64,000 nt of DNA from Rhabdophis nuchalis (Eukaryota > Chordata > Lepidosauria > Squamata > Natricidae): the NCBI GenBank assembly GCA_039707465.1, contig CM077643.1, positions 240,534,230-240,598,229 on the forward strand, written 5' to 3'. Each line of letters begins with the position of its first letter. Positions within the stretch are counted from its first letter, which is position 1. Below are positions 11,094 through 22,015 of the stretch, in pieces. The position numbers and the translations under genes were made by a program. Below the pieces are notes generated by a model. It was not told where the DNA came from, did no database searches, and worked only from the letters and a program-made list of their open reading frames with translations.

Positions 11094-12476
11094 CCCGACC
11101 ACGCGTTGCTGTGGCCCAGTATGGTTAAATGGCCAACCAATCTATGTGTAGATGTACACCTGCACACAAACACATACACACAACCACCGTATAACTCCCA
11201 ACCTACCTACCTATTGTATTTCTCCCTCTCTATCTATCCCCCTACCTACCTACCTACCTACCTACCTACCTACCTACCTACCTACCTACCTACTGTATTT
11301 CTCCCTCTCTCTCTCTTTATCCTTCTACCTACCTACCTCCTGAATTTTCCCCTCCTCTCTCTTTATCCACCTACCTACCTACCTACCTACCTACTGTATT
11401 TTTCCCTCTCTCTCTATCCCTTTACCTATCTACTTACCTACTGTATTTTTCCCTATCTCTCTCTATCCACCTACCTACCTACCTACCTACCTACCTACCT
11501 ACCTACCTACCTACCTACCTACTTACCTACTGTATTTCCCCCCCCTCTCTATCCCTCTACCTACCTACCATGCAGCCTCCTGGGACCAAAACTGGGCCAC
11601 CTGGGAGTGTGCTACCCCCCCATGCCTAGTTTTGGGCCTAGTAGGTGTCCATATAGCCTCCATGCAGTGTGGGAACATTAGAGGTGTAGCAGGGGGGAGG
11701 GAATAAATGGAGAGTGGGAAGGGGGAAGGAGGAACTGGCTGGGAGGAGGAAGCAGGAGGAGAGGAAGGAGAGGAGGTAGGCCAGGATTGAGGGGAAAGAG
11801 GGAGTAGTGGGCTGTCTGTGGGCAAAACCTGAGGTTTCTGTGGGCCAAGTCTGAGGGGAAAGAGGGAATTGTATAGAAGAGACTTCTGGGAGGCAAGCCT
11901 GAGGGAGAGCAGAGGAAACAACAAAGAAACGGAGGAGGTGGAAGAAGAGCCCAGCAGAGATTCCAATAGAGAGTGAAGATAGAGAAAGGGAAAGAAGCTC
12001 CAACCAGTCACCTGAATACCACACCATCTGTGACTTGCCTGCTGAGAGGCAGCTGACCACCACCATATCACGTGACCCTGGCGAGTAGAGGTACATAGAT
12101 AGGGACCAGGTTGGACTGGCAGCCACACAAAAAGGGCCAGGAGAATCCAGACTCCAGCGGCCCTTACAAGGGTAAGCGCTAGAGGCTTATTTGGTTGCTG
12201 AGGAAACGACCATTGGAAATGTGAGGGATGTGTGCATGATGTATCATAAGAAGCAGCCAGGTGGGAGGAGCTACAGGGAGGTAAAAATCTAAGACGTGAG
12301 TACTTTTTACATTTGTGCTGCTTGCACATGACACATATGTGCCAGCCACACTAAATGTATGTATGATTGCATCGGAAGTCCTTGGGAACTGTGTGAAAAT
12401 TTGGAGCCGATTGGTTCAGTAGTTTCTGAGATTAGTGGCTTTGCATAAACTATTTTACATTTTTATTTATATATAT
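11094..12476 (+). mobile_element. unclassified repeat carrying (CTAC)n, copy 1
   Basis: Starts ACTAGCTGTACCCGACCACG and ends in TTTACATTTTTATTTATATA, matching copy 2 at 57533-58200 at both ends (shared GGTTAAATGGCCAACCAATCT near the left and a CAGTA-TTT-GAGATTAG block near the right). Between them lie (CTAC)n blocks and, only in this copy, about 700 bp of GGGAGGA-rich sequence (11680-12330). Superfamily unknown. Confidence 0.65.
11205..11570. repeat. (CTAC)n interrupted arrays
   Basis: Several CTAC/CCTA runs separated by TGTATTTCTCCCTCTCTATC spacers. The spacer itself recurs, so this is a higher-order repeat of spacer plus tetranucleotide run. Confidence 0.95.
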
Positions 12477-12779
12477 GTCATATTGGCACATCTGGGAAAA
12501 CTGAAATATGAAAGCTTCCGGGTTTTCCCCACCCAAAAGAAAGTCAGACCCATCCCCTGCATCCACATGTCCATCATATAGTCCAATCAATCCACCGTCC
12601 CAACTGAGATGCCTCCTAGTCACACCACTCCAGGTGCAGGCTGAACGTCCTTGACTCCTAGAGAAAATAATGTTGTTATGGCTAGATATCTCTACCCACT
12701 CCATGCAATCCCCTCTCCCAGTTTCCTACAGCTCTAAGTGTGGCAGCCCTGAAGACCCCAAAAAAAGATGGCCTCCAGG

Positions 12780-13190
12780 GCTGACACATGGTAAGGATGC
12801 TGGAGTGGGTTGCCATTTCCTTCTCCAGTGGACCATATTTTGTCAGAACTCTTCACTATGACGTGTCCATTTTGGATGGCCCTAGCTTCATGACTGAGCT
12901 ATGCAATCCCCTTAACCTCGATAAGGGAGTCGTCCACGGGTGGGTTCCAGATTCTTTTACTCCCAGTTTGCTCAGGGACGCGCTTTGGGTGCACACTTGG
13001 TACATGTGCAAAGCAAAAACCAAGATAGTGACACCTATGGTGCCACCGATAGAGCCAGTTTGGGGGCATGGGTGGCCAAGTTGCTACCCAATCGGCCGAA
13101 CTGGGGTGAACCGATAGGCAGACCACCTCTGCGGTGGTCCATGAAAGTTTTTGAAGCTAGATCCCAGAAATAATTGACATTCAGTTTGCA
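12780..13190 (-). pseudogene. Bov-B (RTE) LINE fragment, interrupted
   Basis: The complement carries recognisable Bov-B text: GGATGCTGGAGTGGGTTGCC, CTTCACTATGACGTGTCC and CTTAACCTCGATAAGGGAGTC on the plus strand. The fragment is split by a MITE at 12937-13133 and seems to resume at 13134. No intact frame. The right limit is approximate. Confidence 0.7.
12937..13133. mobile_element. hAT-type MITE inside Bov-B
   Basis: About 197 bp, from CGGGTGGGTTCC to GACCACCTCTGCG, flanked by GTCGTCCA (12929-12936) and GTGGTCCA (13134-13141), an imperfect 8-bp duplication. It belongs to the CAGAGGTGG group and must postdate the Bov-B insertion. Confidence 0.65.
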
Positions 13191-13474
13191 GCCAACTGAA
13201 GGTAGTCCAATACCTTTTTGAAGTTCTATTTCATGTATGAATTTTAGATGAAGAACCTCTTTCCCTCCATTTTTATTTACAGTGACTTAGGTTTTCTTTT
13301 ATTTTCCTTTAAATAATAAAATATTGTAAAATTGTAATATACAATACAATTTTGGATTATGCAAGAATTTGGAATCTTTTAAGAAGAGGCTTCCTATTTA
13401 TTCTTTTTTCAGCCTACAGCATTTCTCTAGGCAGTCAAGATCACTTTGAATTTTATCTCTGACTTTTTATCTCT

Positions 13475-15855
13475 GACTTTCCGACCGCTACTCCCCTCCG
13501 CGGGGAGGTGGAACCTGAGTTACCAATCTGGTTCCGCCCCAGGCGCCTGATGGACCCAGATGGGTTCCAAGCGGCGCTTGGGCCACTTCCTGTACCCCTG
13601 ACCCGCGCCCCGATGGAGGACCTCGTGGCCGCATGGAATACTGCGACCACGGGAGCCTTGGATCGGGTCGCGCCCTTGCGGCCTCTCTTGCGGCGGCGAG
13701 CCACCCTGGCTCCTTGGTTTACTGAGGAGCTGAGGGTGATGAAACGCCACAAGAGATGCCTAGAGAGAAGATGGAGGTATACCCGCTCTGAATCTGACCG
13801 GACACAGGTAAGAGCCCATTTACGGACTTACATTGTGGCGCTGAGAGTGGCCAAACGCCATCATTGCGCCACTCTCATAGCATCCGCAGATAACCGCCCT
13901 GCCGCCCTGTTTAGGGTGACCTGTACCCTCCTTCAACAGAGGGTGCGGGAAGCCCCCTTACAGGGTAGAGCAGAGGAATTTGTGTCTTATCTGCAGGAGA
14001 AAATCGCTCAGATACAGAATGAGTTAGCCCCCATTGCTGGTCCAGTGGATTGCCACGAGGGGGATCTTGTTTGGGAGGAGTTTGACTCCGTTACTTCCGA
14101 GGATATGGACAGGTTACGTGGGCGACTGCGAGCCACCACATGTTTATTGGACCCGTGTCCCTCCTGGCTTGTACTGGCATCCTGGGAGGTGACACGAGGC
14201 TGGCTCCAAGAGGTTATCAACGCATCCTTGAGTGAGGGTTCCTTGCCTGCCTCCCTAAAAGAGGCCATGGTGAGGCCCCTCCTCAAGAAGCCCTCTTTGG
14301 ATCCAGCTTTATTAACCAACTATCGTCCAGTCTCCAACCTTCCCTTCCTGGCGAAGGTTGTTGAGAGTGTGGTGGCACAACAGTTTCCCCGTCATCTGGA
14401 GGAAGTTGATTATCTAGACCCGCGCAAGTCCGGCTTTCGACCCGGGCATAGCACCGAGACGGCATTGGTCGCGTTGGTGGATGATCTCTGGAGGGCCAGA
14501 GATGGGGGTTGCTCCTCCATCCTGGTTCTGTTAGACCTCTCGGCGGCTTTCGATACCATCGACCATGGTATCCTATTGCATCGGCTGGGGGGGTTGGGGG
14601 TGGGAGGCACCGTTCTGCGGTGGTTCTCCTCCTACCTCTCTGGCCGATCGCAATTTGTGTTGGCAGGAGAGCAGAGGTCGACCCCGAGACCCCTCACATG
14701 TGGGGTGCCTCAGGGGTCGGTCCTCTCGCCTCTCCTGTTCAACACATACATGAAGCCGCTGGGCGAGATCATCCGTGGTTTTGGGGTAGAGTATCATCTC
14801 TACGCTGATGATACTCAGCTGTATATATCTACCCCAAACCACCCCAATGATGCCGTAGCGGTGATGTGCCAGTGCCTGGAAGCCGTGCGGATCTGGATGG
14901 GAAGTAACGGACTCAGGCTCAACCTGACCAAGACCGAGTGGCTGTGGTTTCCGGCTGCCCGATTCAACCAGCTGACTCCATCGCTGGCCATAGGGGGCGA
15001 ACATCTTGCCCCTGTGGATGGGGCGCGCAACTTGGGTGTCCTCCTGGATACCCGGCTGTCCATGGAAGATCAAGTGACAGCCGTGGCCAGGAGAGCGTTT
15101 TACCAGGTTCGCCTGGTACGCCAGTTGCGCCCCCTATTGGATCGGGACGCCCTTCGCACAGTCACTCATGCTCTCGTGACATCCCAACTGGATTATTGCA
15201 ACTCTCTCTACATGGGGCTCCCCTTGAGGTGTACCCGGAGGCTTCAGTTGGTCCAGAACGCAGCCGCGCGAGCAATTATGGGCACCTCTAGGTTTGCCCA
15301 CGTAACACCGCTCTTGCGCGAGCTGCACTGGCTACCTGTCGTCTTCCGGGTGCGCTTCAAGGTGTTAATTACCATCTTCAAAGCGCTCCATGGCTCGGGA
15401 CCTAGCTACCTGCGGGATCGGATCCTGCCCCATACATCCTCACGGCCGATTCGCTCCCACAGAGAGGGACTTCTCCGGGTGCCGTCCACTAGACTTTGTC
15501 AGCGGGCGACGCCCAGGGGAAGGGCCTTCTCTGTGGCGGGCCCAGCCCTCTGGAACGACCTTCCCCCCGATATCAGGACAACCACGGACCTCCGCTCCTT
15601 CCGCTTAAAATTAAAGACACACTTTTTTCGCCTGGCCGGCCTTGGGTAGTCTCTTTTTAGGTTAGGGGTTTTAGGGGTATTTTTAGTTTAGTTTATGGGT
15701 TTTAGCGCAGGATCAATTTAATCCATTTTTAATTTTTTATTTTGTATTTTGTCTGTGGTCTTATTTGTATTTTTAATTGCCTGTGCCCCGCCTCGAGTCC
15801 CCTTGGGGAGAGAGAGCGGGATATAAAATTAAATTATTATTATTATTATTATTAG
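13475..15855 (+). mobile_element. L2-type LINE, 5'-truncated, intact RT frame
   Basis: Begins abruptly within the coding region (GACTTTCCGACCGCTACTCC aligns to about 18255 of the second copy). It runs through the RT, a 3' UTR ending CCGCCTCGAGTCCCCTTGGG...GCGGGATATAAAAT, and an (ATT)n tail at about 15833-15855. No clear target duplication. It is about 90% alike in amino acids to the neighbouring copy by eye. Confidence 0.9.
13508..15649 (+). CDS. L2-type LINE reverse transcriptase (partial, open)
   Basis: 713 uninterrupted codons. The frame has no true ATG at its left end (13508 is GTG), because the endonuclease and start were lost by 5' truncation. RT motifs in order: KPSLDPALLTNYRPVSN (about residues 260-280), LLDLSAAFDTIDH (motif A, catalytic Asp codon 14534-14536, residue 343), CGVPQGSVLSPLLF (about 400) and YADD (about 432-435). 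A C-terminal region has LDYCNSLYMGLP, RLQLVQNAAARAIMG and PALWNDLPPDI. It would copy LINE RNA at the insertion site. As inserted it has no promoter or endonuclease, so autonomous activity is not expected. The unbroken frame means a young insertion. Confidence 0.9.
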   Translation: MEPELPIWFRPRRLMDPDGFQAALGPLPVPLTRAPMEDLVAAWNTATTGALDRVAPLRPLLRRRATLAPWFTEELRVMKRHKRCLERRWRYTRSESDRTQVRAHLRTYIVALRVAKRHHCATLIASADNRPAALFRVTCTLLQQRVREAPLQGRAEEFVSYLQEKIAQIQNELAPIAGPVDCHEGDLVWEEFDSVTSEDMDRLRGRLRATTCLLDPCPSWLVLASWEVTRGWLQEVINASLSEGSLPASLKEAMVRPLLKKPSLDPALLTNYRPVSNLPFLAKVVESVVAQQFPRHLEEVDYLDPRKSGFRPGHSTETALVALVDDLWRARDGGCSSILVLLDLSAAFDTIDHGILLHRLGGLGVGGTVLRWFSSYLSGRSQFVLAGEQRSTPRPLTCGVPQGSVLSPLLFNTYMKPLGEIIRGFGVEYHLYADDTQLYISTPNHPNDAVAVMCQCLEAVRIWMGSNGLRLNLTKTEWLWFPAARFNQLTPSLAIGGEHLAPVDGARNLGVLLDTRLSMEDQVTAVARRAFYQVRLVRQLRPLLDRDALRTVTHALVTSQLDYCNSLYMGLPLRCTRRLQLVQNAAARAIMGTSRFAHVTPLLRELHWLPVVFRVRFKVLITIFKALHGSGPSYLRDRILPHTSSRPIRSHREGLLRVPSTRLCQRATPRGRAFSVAGPALWNDLPPDIRTTTDLRSFRLKLKTHFFRLAGLG

Positions 15856-16450
15856 GGTATTTGCTATCTCACCGTTTTTCTCTCCTTGCAGATTTGATAA
15901 ACATGTCTTCCATCTCTTCAACTGAGTTATAAAATTGTAAAAATAAATAGGAACCTGAACAAAATATTTTGGCACCTCATACTACATCTCACTCCCATTT
16001 GATGAGGAACCATTGAGGTCTACTCCTTGAGCAATTTGATTAAATTGTAATAATCACCCTCTACATTTGAGTAATTTGCTCTCAGTAATGTCAGAGACAC
16101 TAGTGAAATGTTTTGCTGTAATCAAGACATTTGCAGATTTCCTTAATCTACCAAGAAAGTTAATCAGGAAAAAAAGGTTAAACTAGAAAGACTTCTTTTT
16201 GACAAATCCATATTAACTGCTGATAATTGTTGCAGTTTTCAAGAAACCTCTGAGGTATCACTAACAGAGCTATCCATTTCTTCTTCCACAATCAGCTGGC
16301 ACTTCTTTAGACTTTTTCTAGGATGATATTTAAAAATTTGACCAGACAATTCTCAACATCCTTCAGTGCTGTACCTAGAAACCAGTTCATCCTGGGGTAT
16401 GAGAGGAAAAAGTAAGGTCCTGCAGATTTAAACTTATTCAAAGTACATAG
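15856..16450. other. spacer between two L2 LINEs
   Basis: AT-rich sequence without a supported gene. Confidence 0.5.
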
Positions 16451-17222
16451 GTGTTACCTCAGACGGTTGCAGATGGCGGTGAGAGCGCCGAAGCTGAGGC
16501 TAGCCATGGGAACGGCGGCGGAGACGGTGGTGAGAGCTCCGGATCAGAGGTTGGCGTCCCCGGCGTCCTTGTGGTGGCGGTGGACGCTGACCAGGCCGTC
16601 GGACGTTTGGGCGGGCCGGTGGCGGCCAGAAGACGCTGGCAAACCTCTGCCGGGAGAGGAAGGAATGTTACCCCATGGCCCTGGCGATCGGTCGGTGGGA
16701 GAGGCCTTTTAAAACAGGCCCGGGGTCGGAGAGCAGGGTGTTGGTGTCTCTGGCCTGCTGGGCCGAGCTGGGCCGGGAGTTGGAAGTACGGCTGGCTTGG
16801 GCCTAACCAACCTCTCCTAGGCATGAGAGGACCTTCCATCTGGGAGAATAGACTCCTTTCCAGCGCAGATGGCGCCAAACTTGTGATCTTGAGCGGACTT
16901 TCAAAGACCTAAGTCCTAGAATGCAACTTTTAAGACCTTTGAGACCCTTCCCCCTATGGTCCTTGTAAGATCTTTGTAGTCCTATGTTCTTTTAAAGACC
17001 TTGTGGATTAAAGCAGCCGAACTGAAATCCCAAACTTAATCCCTCACTGATGCACTTTAACTTTATTTATTTATTTGTCATCTACTCATAAAATTTTACA
17101 TCTTAAATTGTGGCCAACGATGCTTTTTAAAATCAATTTTAACCCATGACCCATCTATGTATTTTATTCTTGCATTTTATATCTATTTATAATTATTTAT
17201 TTAATTATTTATCTATATCAAA

Positions 17223-18191
17223 ATGTACTCTAAAACTGACCTACTGCTACTGCGAGAGTCCCTGCTCTCGCAGGTTTGGCCCTCCGCTTTAACGAGGGCC
17301 CGCCTTGATGAGGGATTTATCAATCCGGAGAGGTGGGCGAAGCACGGTTTCAGGGTTTTTTTAGTTTGTAACTTATTGTCTATTTTAGGGGGTACCAGGG
17401 AGGGGGGAGGGTATAGACAGCTAGAGACGAGTGAGAAGAAAAAGGGCCGGACCAGCAGACGGCGGAAGGATGCGGAAGGATCCGCTAGGAGGGGGGAAAC
17501 ACATGTCGTTCCTATGGAGGGCATACCCATCCAGAGGGTCGTAGGGAGAGGCAGGTCTGAGGGGAGACAAATTCTATCCTCCCGGTTGGGGGCGCGGGGC
17601 CGTTGGTTGCAAACGGTCAGGTGCCACAACCCCCGCAGGCTAGGTGGTCAGGGAGTACAGTGCCAGGGCCTGCAGCTGATGTTTTGCAACGCCAGGTCCG
17701 TGGTCAACAAAGCCCCCCTCATCCATGACCTTGTGTCAGAGGGGGAGCCGGACCTGGTGGGAATTGCGGAGACCTGGTTGGGCCACGAGGGAGGACTCCC
17801 CCTCGTTGAAATGTGCCCACCAGGTTACCGCACTTTTCATCAGCCCCGGGCCCTAGGCAGGGGTGGTGGGGTAGCGGTTATTGTTAAGGAAGGTCTAGAG
17901 CCGAGAGAGACCATTGTGCTGCAGACCACCGGTTGTGAGTCCCTCTGTGTGAAGTGGGGCCTAGGGAGGCAGTTGGGCTTGCTGGTTGTATACCTGGCTC
18001 CCCGCTATGTAACAGCAGCCCTGCCCGAGCTCCTCGAGGTGACGCCACTCCCACCCTGTCACATCCGAGGTAGCTTGGGAGTTCATGGCTTCCATGACGG
18101 CCATGGACCTGACCCAATTAATTCAAGGCCCCACCCACGAGGGTGGACATACACCGGATCTGATCTTTGTCTCTGGCCAATGGAAAAGTGA
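17223..18191 (+). pseudogene. L2-type LINE apurinic-type endonuclease, damaged
   Basis: The frame opens at ATG 17223. Endonuclease motifs from about residue 152: FCNARSVVNK, DLVGIAETWLGHEGG (catalytic Glu in AETWL), GGGVAVIVK and LLVVYLAPRY. Then, around 18045-18085, a deletion removes the expected GDFN-type catalytic block and shifts frame: from about 18085 the true frame continues in another register (MDLTQLIQGPTHEGGHTPDL). Nicking of target DNA is therefore lost. The 40 residues after the deletion in this frame are out-of-frame noise. Confidence 0.8.
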
Positions 18192-20422
18192 TCTGGGTAT
18201 AGGGGATATAGTCATCACGCCCTTGTCATGGTCAGACCACTCACTTCTCCGGCTCGACTTTCCAATCGCTACTCCCCACCGCGGGGAGGCGGAACCCGAG
18301 TCACCTATTTGGTTCCGCCCCAGGCGCCTGATGGACCCTGACAGGTTCCAGGCGTTGCTTGGGCCATTTCCTGTATCCCTGACCCGCGCCCCGATGGAGG
18401 ACCTCGTGGCCACATGGAATACTGCGGCCATGGGAGCCTTGGATCGGGTCGCGCCCTTGCGGCCTCTCTTGCGGCGGCGAGCCACCCTGGCTCCTTGGTT
18501 CACCGAGGAGCTAAGGGTGATGAAACGCCACAAGAGATGCCTAGAGAGGAGATGGACTACTCGGTCTGAATCTGACCGAACACAGGTGAGAGCCCATTTA
18601 CGGACTTACCTTGTGGCGCTGAGAGTGGCCAAACGTCATCATTGTGCCGCTCTCATAGCATCCGCAGATAACCGCCCTGCCGCCCTGTTTAGGGTGACCC
18701 GCTCCCTCCTTCAACAGAGGGTGCGGGAAACCCCACTACAGGGTAGAGCAGAGGAATTTGGGATTTATCTGCAGGATAAAATCGCTCAGATTCAGAGCGA
18801 GCTAGTCTCCATCGATAGCCCAGTGGGATCCCCCGAGGCAGGTCTTGAGACAGTTTGTTGGGAAGAGTTTGACTCTGTTACTTCCGATGATATGGACAGG
18901 TTACGTGGGCGACTGCGAGCCACCACATGTTTATTGGACCCGTGTCCCTCCTGGCTTGTACTGGCATCCTGGGAGGTGACACGAGGCTGGCTCCAGGAGG
19001 TTGTCAACGCTTCTCTGAGTGAGGGTTTCTTGCCTGCCTCCCTTAAAGAGGCTATGGTGAGGCCCCTCCTGAAGAAGCCCTCTCTGGACCCAGCATTATT
19101 GGTTAACTACCATCCGGTCTCCAACCTTCACTTTTTGGCGAAGGTTGTAGAGGGTGTGGTGGCACAACAGTTTCCCCGTCACCTGGAGGAAGTTGATTAT
19201 CTGGACCCACGCCACTCCGGCTTCCGGCCCGGGCACAGCACCGAGACGGCATTGGTCGCGTTGGTAGATGATCTCTGGAGGGCCAGAGATGGGGGTTGCT
19301 CCTCCATCCTGGTCCTATTACACCTCTCAGCGGCTTTTGATACCATCGACCATGGTATCCTATTGCATCGGCTGGAGGGGTTGGGAGTGAGGGGCACTGT
19401 ACTGCGGTGGTTCTCCTCTTAGCTCTCCGGTCGATCGCAATTTGTGTTGGCAGGAGAGCAAAGGTCGACCTCGAGACCCCTCACATGTGGGGTGCCTCAG
19501 GGGTCGGTCCTCTCGCCTCTCCTGTTCAACGCTGGGTGAGATCATCCGTGGTTTTGGGGTAGAGTACCACCTCTACGCCGACGACACGCAGTTGTATATA
19601 TCTACCCCAAACCACTCCAACGATGCCGTAGCGGTGATGTGCCAGTGCCTGGAAGCCGTGCGGGCCTGGATGGGAAGTAACAGACTCAGACTCAACCGGT
19701 CCAAGACCGAGTGGCTGTGGTTTCCGGCATCCCGATTCAACCAGTTGACTCCATCACTGGCCATAGGGGACGAACATCTTACCCCTATGGATGGGGTGCG
19801 CAACTTGGGCGTCCTCCTGGATACCCAGCTGTCCATGGAAGATCAAGTGACAGCTGTGGCCAGGAGGGCATTTTACCAGGTTCGCCTGGTACGCCAGTTG
19901 CACCCCCTATTGGATCGGGATGCCCTTTGCACAGTCACTCATGCCCTCGTGACATCCCGACTGGACTACTGTAATTCTCTCTACATGAGGCTCCCCTTGA
20001 GGTGCACCCGAAGACTTCAGCTTGTCCAGAATGCAGCCGCGCGAGCAATAATGGGAACCTCTAGGTTTACCCACATAACACCGCTCTTGCGCTAGCTGCA
20101 CTGGCTGCCTGTCGTCTTTCGGGTGCGCTTCAAGGTGTTAGTTATCATCTTTAAAGCGCTCCATGGCACGGGACCTAGCTATCTGCGGGATCGGATCCTG
20201 CCCCATACATCCCTGCGGCCGATTCGCTCCCACAGAGAGGGACTTCTCCGGGTGCCATCCACTAAGCTATGCCAGCGGGCGACGCCCAGGGGAAGGGCCT
20301 TCTCTGTGGCGGGCCCAGCCCTCTGGAACGACCTTCCCTCCGAAATTAGAACAACTAGGGACCTCTGCTCCTTCCGTCAAAAACTTAAAACACACTTTTT
20401 CTGCTTGGCCGGCCTAGGTTAG
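18085..20422 (+). pseudogene. L2-type LINE reverse transcriptase, broken
   Basis: It resumes the polyprotein after the endonuclease deletion. Lesions against the intact neighbour: motif A Asp replaced by His (CAC at 19321-19323, LLHLSAAFD); TAG at 19420-19422; a roughly 14-base deletion at about 19532 that shifts frame between the SPLLFN block and the EIIRGFG block; and GAG to TAG at 20093-20095. YADD is retained at 19574-19585. The frame after the second stop runs to 20422. The loss of the catalytic Asp alone would inactivate it. Confidence 0.85.
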
Positions 20423-20704
20423 TCTCCCGTCTTTTAATAGGGTTTTAGGGGATTTTAGTTAATTTAAAATTGGGATTTTAGCGCAGGGATAATTTTAGTT
20501 TTTACCTATTCTATTCTATTTATGTATTTTGTACTGGTATTTTTAATTTCCCCTGTGCACCGCTCCGAGTCCCTTTGGGGAGAGGACGTGGTTTACAAAT
20601 AAAATTATTATTATTATTAAATTATTATTATTACCTGACCATATTTCTATAGATTTCAAGATTCAATTTTGCCCCCTCATTCTTTTCTTTACAATATTCT
20701 AGTG

Positions 20705-20915
20705 CAGTGGTGGGCAAACTCATTAGACAACAGAGCCAAATATCAACAATACCACGATTGAAATTTCTTTTGAGAGCCGGAAGGTGTGGCCTGTTTTGTG
20801 GTAGTGGCTCAGCGGTCATGTGACTGGGTGGGCATGGCCAACTTGGAAAATGTGAAACTCACTTAACAATGGTCTTGGTTAGCAACCAAACCTTTAGGCT
20901 CAATTGTGGTCATAA
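20705..20915 (+). mobile_element. hAT-like MITE left part with (CTTT)n
   Basis: Starts CAGTGGTGGGCAAACTC and contains GTGGGCATGGCC, ACTCACTTAACAATGG and AGCAACCAAACC. This is the same half-element that precedes the (CTTT)n runs at 22978-23400 and, inverted, at 22427-22785. No right terminus was found beyond the microsatellite. Confidence 0.7.
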
Positions 20916-20917
20916 GT

Positions 20918-21012
<95 letters not shown>

Positions 21013-21133
21013 CTTTCTTTCTTCCTCTCTTTCTCTCTCTTTCTCCATTTCTCTCTCTTTCTCTCTTTCTCTCTTTCTTTCTCTCTCTCTCTCTTCCTCT
21101 TTTTCTCTTTCTTTCTGTCTCTCTCTCTTTCTT

Positions 21134-21174
<41 letters not shown>

Positions 21175-21535
21175 TTCTCTCTCCCTCTTTCTCTCTTTCT
21201 TTCTTTCCCCCTTTCTCTTTCTCTCTTTCTTTCTTTCTTTCTCTCTTTCTTTCTTTCTTTCTTTCTCTTTCTTTCTCTTTCTTTCTGTTTCTCTCTATCT
21301 CTGTCTCTCTCTCCGTCCGCCCATCTCTGTCACTGTGTGTGTATCTGTCTGTCTGTCTCACATTCACGCACTTAATCACTCATTCTGTGTCTCTGTTTAT
21401 CTTTCTCTCCCTCCCTCCCTCTCTCTGTCTCTCCCTGTCTCTCTGTGTGTGTCTGTCACTCTCTGATTCCCCGCTCCCTCCCTGTCTCTCTCTGTGTCTG
21501 TGCCTCTCTGTGTCTGTCTGTCTGCCTCCCACCCC
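20916..21535. repeat. (CTTT)n and long polypyrimidine tract
   Basis: About 24 CTTT units, then a 500-base nearly pure C/T strand with CTCTTT, CTCT and TGTCTG variants. It generates long spurious frames on both strands (Ser/Phe/Leu-rich and Lys/Glu/Arg-rich), which I do not call as genes. Confidence 0.95.
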
Positions 21536-21900
21536 CCCGCGGAGCCTCCTCAACCGAGCCCGCCGCACTTACTCACTCGCCTTAGCCTGCCCGGCCCGCT
21601 GCCCTGCCCGCCCACCGCGCTCATTTGCTCGCTCAGGCTACTTCCAGGGGCTGAGAAGGCTCCGTGTGGGGCATTATTATTATTATTATTATTATTATTT
21701 ATTGGACTTTATTGGACTTCCTCAATCATCTACCACACAATCCTTTCAACAGTTCCAAGAAGGCTCCATACCCATTTGCACCACTCAGGGTGATCCTGAT
21801 GATACCGATAAACCTTCAGGTGACATTAACAACTTGCTAAAAGAATGCAAATGTCCAGCTGTCTGCAAGGAGTATAAATCTTTCCATTCCTCAACATCTA
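21536..21900. other. GC-rich patch and (ATT)n
   Basis: A CpG-bearing stretch at 21540-21660, then (ATT)n at about 21674-21702, then sequence leading into a Penelope-like tail. No gene supported. Confidence 0.5.
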
Positions 21901-22015
21901 GTCAGAGCTGAAGAAGCTTCTTGGCTGAGAAGCGAAACATCTTCAAAGAAACAAAAATCCAGAAAGTCCAGTTGCCTATTGAAAAAGCACCTTTGGGACT
22001 TCCTAGGTTCTGCCA
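21901..22015 (+). mobile_element. Penelope-like element tail (probable)
   Basis: GTCAGAGCTGAAGAAGCTTC...GAGAAGCGAAAC followed by GTCCAGTTGCC and AAAGCACCTTTGGGA. The same block occurs at 48511, at 55853 and, inverted, at 55724. CTGAAGA + stem GCTTCTT/GAGAAGC + GAAAC is the arrangement seen at the ends of Penelope-like elements. The family assignment is from memory of the motif and is not proven. Confidence 0.5.

Larger units (their letters stand above)
16455..20632 (+). mobile_element. L2-type LINE, nearly full length, inactivated
   Basis: About 4.2 kb. A GC-rich leader (16455-16900, many CpG) is followed by an AT-rich stretch, an endonuclease frame from 17223, the RT, a 3' UTR and an (ATT)n tail at about 20605-20632. 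This is the only copy in the window with the upstream half. The leader may be the 5' UTR/promoter of the family; its left limit is approximate. Confidence 0.8.

Noticed and set aside
11106..12329. Tyr/Leu/Pro/Thr-rich frame (191 codons) and antisense frames of 162-254 codons
   Set aside because: The first is a translated (CTAC)n array; the antisense ones arise from GGGAGGA-rich repeat sequence lacking stops.
14573..15073. 166-codon antisense frame over the L2 RT
   Set aside because: Shadow of the RT reading frame.
16451..16912. 153-codon frame upstream of the L2 endonuclease
   Set aside because: Lies in the GC-rich L2 leader; no ORF1-like motif (no zinc knuckle, coiled coil or esterase signature), so kept as 5' UTR.
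20869..21466. Ser/Phe/Leu-rich and Lys/Glu/Arg-rich open frames of 159-190 codons
   Set aside because: They are translations of a polypyrimidine/polypurine microsatellite tract; low complexity, no domain.
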